Counted from the stretch's first letter, positions 33,365 to 44,441 are shown. The stretch is DNA of 64,000 nt from Typhlomys cinereus (GCA_023101885.1 JALPQD010000026.1:10462997-10526996); one strand, 5' to 3'. A program made the numbers and translations. Notes: generated from the sequence alone by a model not told the origin.

Positions 33365-33720
33365 TGTTACTTTCCTTTTTCACTGTGAGACAAACTTTGA
33401 CATAATCAAAAGAAGAAAGGGGTATTTTTTAACCTACAGTTCCAGAGGGGATATAGTCAATTATGGCAAGAATTGTATAAGAGAAGGCATGGCTGGAGGC
33501 AGAAGCAGGAGGCAGAGAGCGAGAAGTGAAAGGAAGTCAGGCTAGGCTACCAAGACTCGAGTCCATGTGCCTTTCTCCAGCAACGTTCTACCTCTTCAAA
33601 GTGTCACAACCTTCTCAAAGATTGCCATCAGCTAAGGATTCAAGCACAGGAGCTGTCAGGGGTGGGAAGGGGAACACCTTGCATTTAAATCATGGCAGAG
33701 GCCAGCTTTACTGAGGAGGC
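33365..33720 (-). mobile_element. URR1-like repeat, antisense
   Basis: 'cagttccagaggggatatagtcaattatggc', 'ggcatggctggaggcagaagcaggaggcag', 'agagcgagaagtgaaaggaagtcaggctaggctac', 'cctttctccagcaacgttctacctcttcaaagtgtcacaacc' and 'tgccatcagctaaggattcaagcacaggagc' parallel the element at 34027-34745. Confidence 0.55.
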
Positions 33721-34026
33721 AGCTGATTTGGGGTACTATGCCACAGTTCCCTATGGTTTTCCACATCTAGTACCTGCATTTACAAGCCTAGTCTGAAGCC
33801 AGGCAGCTATGGGGTCAGAGTTGAAGTGGATTCCCCCTGAAGACTACACTCTTTCCATTTGCCAGCCCACGTATGTCAGGGAAAGGAAGATGTGACCCGG
33901 TCATGGTTCTCCGGATGCCATAGTCTGGGGCGGAATGAGATCCTGAAAATGGAGGGATATGAGGCTCAGCTAGGAAGCCTAAACCAAGTGAATTTTCTGT
34001 AGGAGGCAATGAGGGAGAAGATAAGT

Positions 34027-34282
34027 GTTTAGTTTCTTTCCTTTTGCTGTGATAAAATATTCCGACCAGAGGCTAGAAAGGTGGCTCAGGGGTTAATTAA
34101 GCCTCTGCATTGCAGGCAGAAGGTCCTGAGTTCGGATCCTAGATCCCATCTATAGATGCCGGGAGGAAGTGGGGGGGGGCTGTGCTTCTGGTCCCCGTAG
34201 GGCGGAGGCTGTGAATCCCGGGGCAGAGTAAACAAGGAGGAGGTGGAGGTGGTCCATGGTGGTTCCCGAATGCATCTGTGGT

Positions 34283-34333
<51 letters not shown>

Positions 34334-34745
34334 ACACAGGCACACATGCACAATTGAATAAACAAGAATAAAAAAAATTAAAAAAATATTCCGACCAAAG
34401 CAACAGAAGGGATAAAGGTGCTTTTTGTTGTTGCTGTTTTAACCCCCAGAGGCATAGAGTTGGTTCTGTTGGCAGGAGCAGGACTCTGGTTTACACTGCA
34501 TCCACACAAAGAAGAAGGAGGAGGAGGAGGAGGAAGGGTAGAAGGAAAAAGAAGGAGGACAAAGGCAGAGAAGAAGAGAAAGAGAGTAGGAAGTGGGACA
34601 GGCTATTGAACCTCAACACCCTCCCCCAGTTAGGACTTCCTTCAGAAAGGCTCCGCCTCCTAAGAGTTCCCCAGCCTTTCCAACTGGGCGCTAGTTGGGG
34701 TCCAAGTATTCAAACATAGGAACCCGTGGGAAACATCATACATTT
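34027..34745 (-). mobile_element. URR1-like repeat, antisense, host of a SINE insertion
   Basis: It begins 'gtttagtttctttccttttgctgtgataaaatattccgacca' and continues after the SINE with 'aagcaacagaagggataaaggtgc'. A purine-rich GGA patch (34508-34592) follows, then 'gaagtgggacaggctattgaacctcaacaccctcccccagttaggacttccttcagaaaggctccgcctcctaagagttccccagcc'. It ends 'ccaagtattcaaacataggaacccgtgggaaacatc'. Colinear with the common rodent URR1-type repeat. Confidence 0.65.
34069..34382 (+). mobile_element. B4-derived short SINE, copy 3, with perfect TSD
   Basis: Head 'ggtggctcaggggttaatta', 'gcctctgcattgcaggcag', 'ggtcctgagttcggatcctag'; middle 'gtgcttctggtccccg' and 'gcggaggctgtgaatccc'; end 'ggtccatggtggttcccgaa', then a CA tail (34286-34344) and an A-rich stretch. 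The 15-base 'aaaatattccgacca' is duplicated exactly at 34054-34068 and 34383-34397, so the ends are certain. Confidence 0.75.
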
Positions 34746-35104
34746 AAAATACAATAGCGCGTGTGCCCAATGAGGAGGTGAGATGGCTTGCTTCTCACTG
34801 GGAGCTCTGTCCAGTTTTGATTTTTTTTTTAAAGACGCTTGTATCGTATCCCTATAAATAAGTGATGGGCTCCATTTCCAAATCAGCTTTTGTTTCCATG
34901 TGTGCATAACTAATTGCTGGCGCCTCTCGCGGGCAGCCCCTTTCCAAGGTTGCAGAGCCATTAGCCAGGGTGGCTCTGGCTCCCTCCATATGCATATCTA
35001 AAGTCTCTGGCGCTCTGCTCTCTTCTTGGAAGGAGGTCCCCCACTCCCTGACAGCTCCTCTTCCTCTTCAGAGTTCTCCACAATTCACTCCCAAACCAGT
35101 TTTC
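34746..35104. other. Unassigned DNA
   Basis: Between the URR1-like repeat and SINE copy 4; nothing recognised. Confidence 0.35.
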
Positions 35105-35119
35105 AAGACATCTGCTTAG

Positions 35120-35393
35120 GAGGGGCTGGAGAGTTGGCTCAGGGGTTAAGCCTCTGCCTTGCAGGTAGAAGGTCCTGAGTTCAGATCCTAGACCCCACGT
35201 ATAGACGCCTGGCGGAAGCAGGGGTGGCCTGCGTTTCTGGTCCTGGTAGGGCGGAGTCTGTGAATCCTGGGGCAGAGTAAACAAGGAGGAAGTGGAGGTG
35301 GTCCATGGTGGTTCCCGAATTCGCCCTGTTCTACACACACACACATACACAATTGAATAAATAATAAAAAAGTTTAAAAAGTTTGAAAAAAAA
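35120..35393 (+). mobile_element. B4-derived short SINE, copy 4
   Basis: Same subfamily as the copy at 34069: 'gctggagagttggctcaggg', 'cctctgccttgcaggtagaa', 'gcgtttctggtcctgg', 'gcggagtctgtgaatcctgg', 'gcagagtaaacaaggagg', 'ggtccatggtggttcccgaa', a short CA run, then an A-rich tail. Imperfect target-site duplication 'aagacatctgcttag' (35105-35119) and 'aagataatccgcttag' (35394-35409), different from that of copy 3. Confidence 0.7.
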
Positions 35394-35409
35394 AAGATAA
35401 TCCGCTTAG

Positions 35410-36054
35410 ATCTTCGCTCACAGCCCGTAATCTTGGGAGGGGCCTGATTGAAATCCAGCTTCTCAGAGTACAGATCTCCACCGCTCCGCCCAGACGCTAC
35501 TTGGGGATGAGGACAAGGCATGCGGTTCTCTAGGGGAGAGAAGTAAGGCTCCAGGGGCTTGCACACAGCTCCGGGGCACTGGCTTCCTGCAAGTTTGGAG
35601 TCATCATAGAACTCCTAATCTTTCTACAGACACAACTCCAGGTGCTATCACAAGTACCAGAAGGCAGCACGCAGGTTCTATCTGCAGCACATACCATGGA
35701 TTGTCTGGTGCTATCCTGACAAAAGTCATGGGAGAAGGCAGCAAGTTACATTGCCATCTTCACTCGAGGAAAACAGGCAAAGGAGGCAGGACAGAGCCAG
35801 AGATCATGCCCGGATTGGGAAGGGGCAATGTCAATCAGCTGGGTCTGTGGGAGGCACTGCCTAGAGAATATGTGTTCCTATGTCCAGCCTCTTTGTCATC
35901 ATCTGCAGAGCAGGCTGCTTGAAGGACGGGGCCTAGCGACACAGCCAGGTAATGACAGAGCCAGGACAAAGCCTCGTCCCTGGTGGGACATCTGTCTACT
36001 CCTAATGCAGCCAAGAAGACCTTCTCTGCAGGCTGCTTCCATGGCCCATTTCTG
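35410..36054. other. Unassigned DNA with MIR-like scrap
   Basis: An antisense MIR-like string ('gcgacacagccaggtaatgacagagccagg') lies near 35935-35965. A 201-codon minus-strand frame that overlaps this region crosses SINE copy 4, so it is not a gene. Confidence 0.4.
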
Positions 36055-36165
36055 AGTGTATATGGACAAATGACCAGACAATTTCCTCATCTGTCAACCC
36101 TACTTGCAGCGAAGATAAGGAGACAGAGTCCTGGAGATAGCACTTAGGATGCAATAAATGCACTG
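36055..36165 (+). mobile_element. MIR SINE, sense
   Basis: 'gaccagacaatttcctcatctgtcaaccctacttgcagcg...ggagatagcacttaggatgcaataaatg' follows the MIR 'agtttcctcatctgtaaaa...gcacttagcac...caataaatg' 3' half. Confidence 0.5.
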
Positions 36166-37384
36166 TTCCTTTTTCTCCTCTCCAAAGCAAACTTCAGAGA
36201 TACAGAAAGTAGCAGTGGAACCCGATGATAAGAGGGAACATTTATTTAAAGACTTGGTAGCTCCGAGTTTCAGATTCCCTCTCTTTCTGGAAGAAATAAA
36301 ATGCAGGATCCAGGGTGATTTCACAGTCACCTTCCAGAGGTGACAGGCCCATGCTTGTGCCAGCCCCTGGAGGGGTGTGTGGAGTGGACCCTTCACGGGG
36401 CCCAGTAGTATGGGTAATTGAACACTGGGGATGACAAGTGTATGCTTCCAGCTAGACCCCCACAGAACAGGGAAAAGCCTGCGGTGGGCACCATGGACAG
36501 CGCCCAGCAGGCTCTCATCTGGTCCGTTCTCCTACCTTGACTTAGCTTTGGCTGGTAAGAGCTAGTAAACCGGTATAGGATCTGTAGAGAAGCCTGTAGA
36601 AAATCTGTAGAAAATTATAGAGAAACCTGAGGTTCTTGGTGTGGTTCAGAACCTGGGATCATTATTTGGAGGCAGGAGCACATAATCCTCAATTTAAGAA
36701 CTGTTACATATAGCCCTGGAGGGGTGGTGGTGGTCAGGGCCCTGGGCTCTCTGGATCTCCCTCCTCTGGTGGGAACTAGGGGTGTAGCAGGTGTGGTTAC
36801 TATACCAAAACAGCTAAGTTCTTCAATAGCATCCCGTGGAATGCTGCTGAGGTGATTGCTGCTAATATCTGGGGAGCCCTGGCAGCTGTCCAGGGAAGGT
36901 GCAGGCGGGACGCAAAGGCCTCTGCTCTCAGGTAAACATGTGTTTGCTCAGAAAGCTGGGGTCTGTTTACTAGGTCGATAGGGTAGGCGTTCTCTGATGA
37001 CTTCTGGGCACCGAGCCAAGAGAGGTCAATGTTTCACACGAGCTCTGGGGTGAGGAGGCCACATTTAGCAGGGATGGCAAGTGACCCCTGGCCAAGATGC
37101 TGCTAACAGACGTGGGCTGCCAGCCCATCCATCTCTGTTACCCCATGCAAACGAAACACGTTGCTTAATGTGGTCGCTGGGTTGGGGTGGTCGTGGGGCA
37201 CTGGATTTTCTAGCTCCGGAGAAGGAAAACATGACATGGAATCTCTCCTGCAAGATGTCTCCAATTGTTTGGAATGGTGCCAATGAACCTCCCATTGGAA
37301 TAAAAAGAAGGAAGCCTGACAAACCACCTTGGTGAATTTGTTCTTGTGAAGATGGTTGGATTTCTTTTTCATGTGCAAGGGGTG
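36166..37384. other. Unassigned DNA
   Basis: No repeat or exon recognised in 1.2 kb. A small internal repetition of 'gtagagaagcctgtagaaaatctgtagaaaattatagagaaacc' occurs at 36581-36628. Confidence 0.35.
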
Positions 37385-37732
37385 CATGTGACTATATACG
37401 TGTGTATATAGATGGGCGTGTGTGTGTGTGTGTGCGCACGCATGTGACATGTAGAGGTTCAAAGAAGATATCAGGAATCATTCTTAATTGTATTTCCACC
37501 TTATTCTTTTGAGCCTAAGATTCTAGTTAAACCCAGAGTTGACCAAGAAGGCTAGTCTGGCTAACCACATAGCTCTGGGGATTCCCAGATTCCACTTTTC
37601 CAGACTAGAATTACAAACAGACTACCGTGTTCACCCAGCATGTTAAGCATGTTCTGGGGATCTGAACTCAGGTCCTTTTGCTTAAGTGGCAAACACTTTA
37701 ATCACAGAGTCACTTCCTCAACCCTGAACATG
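37385..37732 (-). mobile_element. Long B4/RSINE1-like SINE, antisense, relative of the short SINEs
   Basis: Reverse complement: 'gtgattaaagtgtttgccacttaagcaaaaggacctgagttcagatccccag', then 'ctgtttgtaattctagtctggaaaagtggaatctgggaatccc', a B1-like centre ('gtggttagccagactagcc...tcttaggctcaaaagaataaggtgga') and end 'gaatgattcctgatatcttctttgaacctctac'. The short SINEs share the 'tggaatctgggaatccc' and 'gaatgattcc' parts but lack the centre. Confidence 0.6.
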
Positions 37733-38002
37733 TTTTTTTTAAACTGTGCAAGTAACATTTGTCTAGAACAAGTGGATTTGAAGAAATTTGATAGAGTCAA
37801 ACAATATCCTCTTGCTTTTCCAGATGTTCAAGCTTTGTCCTGCCAAAGAAACCACACACTGACAAGAACTAGAACCCTCTTGGGTATGTAGGAGTCTCCC
37901 AGAGACATTCATCAAATGACTATTGAGGGAATCTCTGCTTTGCTCATACTGTTTGAAAGATGATTACAAATGAGTTTGAGGTCTGGTCACAGTCAAGGAA
38001 AA

Positions 38003-38225
38003 GCTGATTCATTCAAAATATTTCCTGAGTGTTTACTGTGTGCTAAACATGCCTATGTAAAGCTCATATGGTAGCAGAAGACAATGGCACACACACACAA
38101 ATAAAAAGATAAGCAGGCAGATTTCAGATCAATCACCTTGGGAAAATATGCAATGGGAGGCTGTGGAGAGAGTGGCAAGATCCAGACCTAGGCAATACCT
38201 TAGCGGTGTGTCCTATAGTTGGGTG
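38003..38225 (-). mobile_element. L2 LINE 3' end, antisense
   Basis: 'gattcattcaaaatatttcctgagtgtttactgtgtgctaaacatgcc' matches antisense L2 'attcattcaacaaatatttattgagcacctactatgtgccaggcact'. 'agctcatatggtagcagaagacaatgg...aaataaaaagataagc' matches the following L2 segment. Confidence 0.6.
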
Positions 38226-38559
38226 TCCTGGGTGGGGAAAGGGGTGGCTCTGGGGTCACACCCCAAGGTATCATTTATCATCTCTGAGTGTGTGACCTTG
38301 GGTTGATCTGGAGTAGTGTATGCCCTGGGAGAGATCACTTAGGTGTTGAAATCAAGTGGGTGAGTTGGGTAGATGAATGAAAATCCCATCTCAATGTTTT
38401 AGAGCCCTTTCCTTTAAAAGCTGAAAATTTTCTCCTCATTCTTTGAATTCAGGTTGACCTTGTGCGTTTTGACCAAGAAAATCTGGAAGAACAGATGCAG
38501 GTTAAGTGAATGGTCCTGTCATAAAAACAAAGTGGAGAGAAAGAGAGGAAGACACCCAA
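38226..38559. other. Unassigned DNA
   Basis: A weak sense MIR-like string ('catctctgagtgtgtgaccttggg') lies near 38280. Nothing else. Confidence 0.35.
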
Positions 38560-38885
38560 CAATGACCTCTAGCCTAGGTACATGTGTGGGCATGCACATG
38601 CACACAGGTAGATAAGTATAAAAATACAGGTGAATAAATGTATGTATTTATGAACGATGGCGGATATATGGGTGAATGAGTAGGTGAATGGATGGATGAG
38701 TGGACGGATGGATGGGTGGATGGAGAATGAATTGATGAGCGAGTAGGTGGACAGATGGATGAACACACTTTAATGAAGACATGCAGATGTGCACTTTAAA
38801 GATAAAACCTGGATGAGTGAATTGCTAGATACATGGATGGATGCATGAAAGGACAGATACATGGATGAATGGATGAACACACAGC
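38560..38885. repeat. Degenerate (GATG/GGAT)n array
   Basis: About 330 bases of imperfect GATG, GGAT and GAAT units; the densest part is 38675-38765. Interrupted near 38770-38800. Frames encode His/Ser/Ile/Pro-rich runs only. Confidence 0.8.
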
Positions 38886-39234
38886 AGAAAGAAGAGCAAG
38901 AGGAAGTCCATTAAGTGTGCTGGTGAATAGCCTTGATGCATCCATCCATCATTGCTGCTGCCCTCCTGCCCCACTGTAGGGGCTCAGTCCATTAGCCCAG
39001 GTTGGCGAGCTTACCTGAATGCTCGTGAAATGGTTCAGAAAAGTGCATCTTGAAAGTGACGTGGGCTAACTGACCACAGTCCCAGGACTCAACTCCCTTG
39101 AGACCTAGTCAGGCACAGATGATGCACATTCCTCATAGACCCTTGAATTGAAGTCTTTAAACCCTGTCATACTTCTGCAGACCTCTAAGACCCAGGTCCA
39201 GGGTTTTAGCAAAGGACATCTTCAGCCACCTTAC
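38886..39234. other. Unassigned DNA
   Basis: Nothing recognised between the GATG array and an L2/MIR 3' end. Confidence 0.35.
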
Positions 39235-39305
39235 CTTATTGTCACAGCATAGAGCACAGTGCCAGGCTCATGGTAGACACTCAGTGAAAGTTTGTGGAAG
39301 TGGAC
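39235..39305 (+). mobile_element. MIR or L2 3' end, sense
   Basis: 'gcatagagcacagtgccaggctcatggtagacactcagtgaaagtttgtggaag' is a clear relative of 'gcttagcacagtgcctggcacatagtaggtgctcaataaatgtttgttgaa', shared by L2 and MIR ends. Confidence 0.65.
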
Positions 39306-39519
39306 TTAAATCTCCCAAAGTTCCCTGCGGTGTATAACTGAGGGCATCCCCCACCATCCCATCACCTTAAAGTCCTTGTTATAGAGAAAGACAGAATGAA
39401 TGGAAGTGCCCATAACATGACCTTCAAGGCAAGACATAAATCAAACCTCATCAGTTTTCAGGGAAATAAATTTTATGAAATGGGCCTGCCATCTGCCTTT
39501 TATGATATAAATCAGACTC

Positions 39520-39625
39520 CTATTGGCTCATTTATGCCTACAGGCTGAGGTCCATATTCCTTAGCAAAATATGCATAGTCCCCCACCATATGATTGCAAG
39601 CTCTTAAAATATCCATAAGGCCATT
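39520..39625 (+). mobile_element. Possible L2 fragment, sense
   Basis: 'aggctgaggtccatattccttagcaaaatatgcatagtcccccaccatatgatt' resembles L2 'aataaaatccaaactccttagcatggcctacaaggccctccatgatctgg', followed by 'gcaagctcttaaaatatccataaggccattcattcattg'. Confidence 0.4.
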
Positions 39626-40392
39626 CATTCATTGATTGTTAACTGTGCAAAAGCGAATAAATAAATCAGGCACTGAGCCGCAAAGATGAATAACATATAT
39701 CCCTCCCCTCAAGGAGAATATTATCTATTTGACCAAACTTGCATGTGTAGCGTACTTTTTTCACATACCTACAACATACCATCTAAGCAGGTGACACATT
39801 GTCATGGCCTTAGGTAGCACGGGGGGTGGGGAGGGGATGAGTGATGAACTGTGCATGAAGGTCAGGCAGGGTTTCATTTCAGGCAAGATGACTCTGAAAG
39901 ATTCAGTGGGAGTTTCTCAGGCCAGGATGCATGAGGTGAGGGAAGAGTCTTCACTGAGACCCTTGATTGCGAGTTATGGAAGTTAAGTAAGGAAGGGAAT
40001 TTAATATCCAGAGACCTGCCATGTCAATTTCAGAGGTTGACTGCACAAGTCCAATAAGAGGTTACATAAAAATGCTTTGTAAGCTACAAAGTGCTAGGCA
40101 AAGGCAAAGGCTTATCATCAAGGGTGCTCAGTAGCTGAGTGGTGATTGATTAGCCTATTTGGCACAACCCAGTGGGAATAGACCATAATACCGCCTTGAA
40201 CTAAGGCATGCTGATAGAGCGCCTACCAAAGTGAGTGCTTAGCTCAAGGGCTCCCTCGGTGTCCATTCTCAGTTCGTTTGACTGTGAAAGGGATAATGAA
40301 GGGTAAGGGGCAGGGAGGGGGAGAGGTCAAATTGATCTATCACTTATTGGCAGCAGTCACGATCCCTCGATAATCATCAAAAATAAAAACAA
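39626..40392. other. Unassigned DNA
   Basis: A G-run ('ggggggtggggagggg') at 39821-39836 and an A-rich patch at 40380-40392. No gene recognised. Confidence 0.35.
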
Positions 40393-40545
40393 GGAGCTGG
40401 GGAGATTGGCTGTGTAAACATGAGGACCCTTTCATATCTCCTGAACCCGTGTAAAGTCAGCCACAGTGATGCACGTCTGCAATCCCAATGCTCCTATGGT
40501 GAGATGGGAGGCAGAAACAAGAACGGGTTCATTCTGCGCATCTTC
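40393..40545 (+). mobile_element. B4-type SINE fragment, sense
   Basis: 'aggagctggggagattggctg', 'gaacccgtgtaaagtcagccacagtgatgcacgtctgcaatcccaatgctcc' and 'tgggaggcagaaacaag' fit the left arm and start of the right arm. It is cut at the junction with the next SINE head. Confidence 0.55.
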
Positions 40546-40627
40546 ATGTGGACTCTGGGGGTTGCACTCAGGTGCTCAGGCTTGTATGGCAAAGCACTTT
40601 ATCTGCTGAGCCATCTGGTCAGCCCAG
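40546..40627 (-). mobile_element. SINE head fragment, antisense
   Basis: 'gtggactctgggggttgcactcaggtgctcaggcttgtatggcaaagcactttatctgctgagccatctggtcagccc' is the tRNA-derived head of a B4/B3-type SINE in antisense. Confidence 0.65.
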
Positions 40628-40631
40628 GCTC

Positions 40632-40775
40632 TTGGCTATTTGAGACAAGGACTCACTACGTAGCTCAGGCTGACCTTGAACTCCCTAGTAGTTCAAACTG
40701 TCCTCGAACTTGGGATCTTGCCATCTCAGCCTTCTTTCTGAGTGCTGGGATGACAAGATGTGGATCGCCACACAC
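40632..40775 (-). mobile_element. B1-type SINE, antisense
   Basis: 'ttgagacaaggactcactacgtagctcaggctgaccttgaactcc', 'gtcctcgaacttgggatcttgccatctcagccttctttctgagtgctgggatgac...gtggatcgcc' gives an antisense B1. It has two 'aact'-ended blocks, as in the form with the internal 29-base duplication. It is the only clear B1 monomer of good length in the window. Confidence 0.65.
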
Positions 40776-40934
40776 ACATGCCAAGTTCTCTTGGTAAGAC
40801 AGCTCCGTGGTGGCCGCTGGCAGGACAGAACCAGAGTGTTTGCTGTGTCTCAGGAGAGCAACACAGATGCGGGTACAAAAAAAGAGGCAGTGCAGAAGGA
40901 CTGGAGGGAAGGCTCATGTGAAGAAGTATGGGGA

Positions 40935-41045
40935 CGCAGAGACTGAGTTCTGCTTCCAAGTCCCAGCTCTGTCGCCACTAGCCATTACGTCCTCTGAGGA
41001 CTTCCACTTGCTTGCCTGTACAATGGAATTTCAAGTCTCTACCAT
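40935..41045 (+). mobile_element. MIR SINE, sense
   Basis: 'ctgagttctgcttccaagtcccagctctgtcgccactagccattacgtcctctgaggacttccacttgcttgcctgtacaatggaa' follows MIR 'gggttcgaatcccggctctgccacttactagctgtgtgacc...cctcatctgtaaaatggg'. Confidence 0.6.
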
Positions 41046-43539
41046 CACTCATCAATAAGACAGTGGGTACCGAGGGGTTCCCAGCCCCAGAAGCTCCTTA
41101 TCGATGATGGGGCAGTGTGGGTGATGGGCAGGCCCAGCAGGGGACAAAGGCTGAGGATCGTTTATTTCACCCTATCCTCAGGAATAGAGATGCTTTGGGC
41201 AAGTCTCATACATCTTGTGTCCTGAAAGACATCGGACACGATGGGTAATTAACTCAGAAGGCAAAAGCAGAGTTTTGTACTTTGTGCGACTTCGTACCAA
41301 CCCCAGGGCCAGCGCTGCTGTTGCTGGCGGGATCTTAATCTCTGGGATTGAGGCTCGATCCCTTAAATCAGCACTCTGCTTTACCCCCACCATGGTGCCC
41401 TGCCCAGTGGATTAGCACAGTAGGGCAGGTCTCCATCACAGAGACTTTTGTCTTGCAATTCCAAGCCTTTCTTTAAAAAAAAAAAAAACTTGCTTAATTG
41501 GATGGCTGTCTTGGAAACAGGAATGCAGACTTTAGACTGAGAGAAAAAGAGATGAGCCACCGTCTGCGGGTCTCTGAGCAGTGTGTCTTTATCAGGTCGG
41601 CTGGGCTCGGTGTGGCTGGGACGCGCATGCACTCTTTAAGGAGAAGGATACACACAGCCTCCCCCTAGGTAAGCAGTGACCTTCTGCAGGGATCTGGACA
41701 TTCCAGCTGCAACCTCATATCTCCAACTGAGATATAGGAAATGACATAAAGGAAATGACAGCGCCACAGTTAGGACACCATGTCAACTGTCACTCAGGGG
41801 ACTTGATGCCCCCAAGCACTGGATTCCTGCTGGTCAGAAAATCCAAGAATTAAGCCAGGTGTCTAGAAGTCAGGAACCAGTGCCCTGCTCCCTCCCTTCC
41901 CACACGCAGCTGTGGTAAGTCAGTCCCTGTGTTAGCAGACAACCCAGGCCTTCATTTCACTGGCCTTGTGTTTCCAAATCAGCCTTGGGTTCTTTTGTTC
42001 AACCAAAGGCAGAAATGGAGGCAAGCAGCTCCATCTGAACGAGGCTCTGTTGGATCTTACAGGCCAGCGTAGGGGGGCAGCATACAAAGCAGAGTACTGG
42101 AACTGCTTTCCATGGAAGTGAAGCTGACGCCTTTGCCATTCCACGAGCAGTCAGGGCAGGGTGGGCCTTCTAAGCAATGCGGAGGTCTTAGGAATGTCTC
42201 TTGACAAAGTTTAAAGAAAGTAGGTGGTACAAATCAGCTTCTTATTAAATATAGAACATATGGATGGGAAATTAGACTGTTCTTAGTCTCTCACACTATC
42301 AATCTCACCCTTCAATCCTCAGTTTTCCCATATTAAAAGCAAAGAGGTGGGGGGGGGTCTCTGAAATGTTTCTAGGTTGACACTCATGGGTTACTTTGCA
42401 GAGCACACAGGTTGCAGGGTCAGATCCCAGTTCAAAGCTTTGCAGTCTGAGCCCATTGCAGTCTAAATGGGCAGAATTGCCGAGGAGAATTCTGGGGGCT
42501 TGAAGCCCACCACTGTCCAGAGTAGGGGAAGGACAGATGTGCCTTCTGCACTCAGTGGAAAATGCCATGGGGTTGGGATGAGGCTGGGGAGTGGATGGGA
42601 AGAGAGAGGTATACCTGAGAGATTCAACTCCCAGTTCTGTGACATGCTGGGGACGGGCTGTCCTCTGTAGGTTTCCATTTCCCCCACAAGCAGAAGGCAA
42701 GGATCTATCTACATCAGCAGGCTGCCGGGCAGGCTTGATGAGGGAGATACATAAAAAGCACTGGTTCAGGCAAGACTGAGGAGATGGAATGTCCCTTCCT
42801 ATTCTGTGTTAATTGAAGCATCACTATCTCCCATCTTCTTAGAAGACTTGGGTGTGTGTGGGGGAGGGAAGCAGAGAAATCTTGTTATCTCAGCAGCAAA
42901 CCCTTAGAGGGATATGTCCCAGGTCATGAGGGGCAGCACTGATCTTTGGAGCAATCTCACTACAGTATCCCCTCTTGGAGTCTCCTGGTCTAAGCCAGTG
43001 AGTCCTTTGTCTACTTGCCCAGGACCTCTGTGGCAGAGTTGATTCAGTGCATAGGGAGCAAGAGAACAGCCCAAAAGGATGATGCCCAGATTCAGTTCTT
43101 CCTCTTACCTCAGTAGAGAATCTGCAGGAGGTCAGCGGGGTTGTCCCCTCTCAGTCCTGTTCCTCTTCTTGTCTACTTGGAGTAGCTGGTGCCTCCTAAC
43201 CCAGGATTTCCCTCGTGTAAATTCAGCCCCCTGGAGACTAGGACTTGGAGAACCCCATTCCCACAGGCGGTCCCCACCCTCGCAGCTGCTAGCCCCGGTC
43301 TGGTAAACTACCCTTTTTCAGTGGTTGGCGCTAAGAATAACCTTCCTCTTAGGCAAGACCCACTCTGACACGCAGGAGGTGATTTGCCTCTCTTGGGGCT
43401 AGGCCTGAAGGACAGTAATTCAGTCCCGACACTAACACAGCAGTGACATCCAACAGCCGCACACATCAAGCCTAGACAGGAAGAGTCACGTGAGAAGCCT
43501 GGGAGCTCTATGGACCCCACCCTTGTTTTTTTCTCACGC
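41046..43539. other. Unassigned DNA
   Basis: 2.5 kb in which I recognise no repeat family or exon. An A-run (41475-41488) and a G-run (42349-42357) are the only low-complexity spots. Open frames up to 131 codons overlap one another. Confidence 0.4.
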
Positions 43540-43665
43540 TTGTTCAATCATTTAACAAACATGGCTAAGCACCTAGCATCACCTAGGCCTGTGTCAGGCA
43601 TGTGACAGTGTCAGAGATAAACCAGACACAGTCAAGAATCTCCAGGTTCAATGGTCTTAAATATC
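43540..43665 (-). mobile_element. L2 LINE 3' end, antisense
   Basis: 'gttcaatcatttaacaaacatggctaagcacctagcatcacctaggcctgtgtcaggcatgtgacagtgtcagagataaaccagacacagtcaagaatc' follows antisense L2 'ttcaacaaatatttattgagcacctactatgtgccaggcactgttc...caaaacagacaaaaatccc'. Confidence 0.6.
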
Positions 43666-43855
43666 ATCACATATCAAGGCTGAACTATCTGTGAAATTGT
43701 CCCAGCTTCAGAGTTCTTTTAACCTGAAATAGCCTGATTGGGCACTTAGCATTCTAATGAATATAGAGTCGAAACCAGCTTTCTCTTTGGACTTTGATGA
43801 AAGTAAAACTGTGACTGTGACAAGTTAAGTCTTTATTTTTCAGGGATACATAATG

Positions 43856-43893
43856 AATTTAGTGCTCTGCCACTGAACTTCACCCCCATACCT
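43856..43893 (-). mobile_element. ID-like SINE head scrap, antisense
   Basis: 'agtgctctgccactgaacttcaccccca' resembles antisense ID 'gcgctctaccactgagctaaatcccca'. Only about 30 bases; downstream are an AATAAA (43914) and an A-run (43940-43953). Confidence 0.35.
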
Positions 43894-44047
43894 TTGCAGA
43901 CTCGTGTGCTATAATAAAATCTTTTCTTGTGTGTTTGTGGAAAAAAAAAAAAAGAAGTTCCAGGCCTATAAGAAGGTGGGAACATAAGCTAAGAATGGTT
44001 TGTTAAAAGTAATAAAAGGGAAAGACTACATTGTAAGAGCAGGTCTG

Positions 44048-44393
44048 GGGGCTGGGATGTAGCTCTGTTGCCAGAGTTCTTGCCTAGCATATGTAAAGCC
44101 CTGGGTTTGATCTTTAGCAGCCTGTAAACAGGTATGTGGTACACATCTGCAGTCCCAGCATTTGATAAGTGTAGTGATGGCTCAGGGGTTAAGATTCTGC
44201 CTCACAAACAGGTCTTAAGTTTGGATCCCAGGTCCCATGTAAAAAACGCCAGTCGAAATCAGTAGCAGCCTGTACTTCTGGCCCTGGTGGATGGAGCCTG
44301 GTTAATCCCACGGTGAAGCCAAAAGGATTTAGAAGCGATCTGGGATGATTACCAAAGTCACTCTTGGTCCTTTACAGGGACACACAATGCCCG

Positions 44394-44441
<48 letters not shown>

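Noticed and set aside
34961..35566. 201-codon minus-strand open frame
   Set aside because: Its centre is short SINE copy 4 including the CA tail; the target-site duplication shows it is an insertion, not coding sequence.
43856..43970. AATAAA plus A-run as the 3' end of a processed pseudogene
   Set aside because: The only recognisable sequence upstream is a 30-base ID-like scrap in antisense. No gene body is visible.
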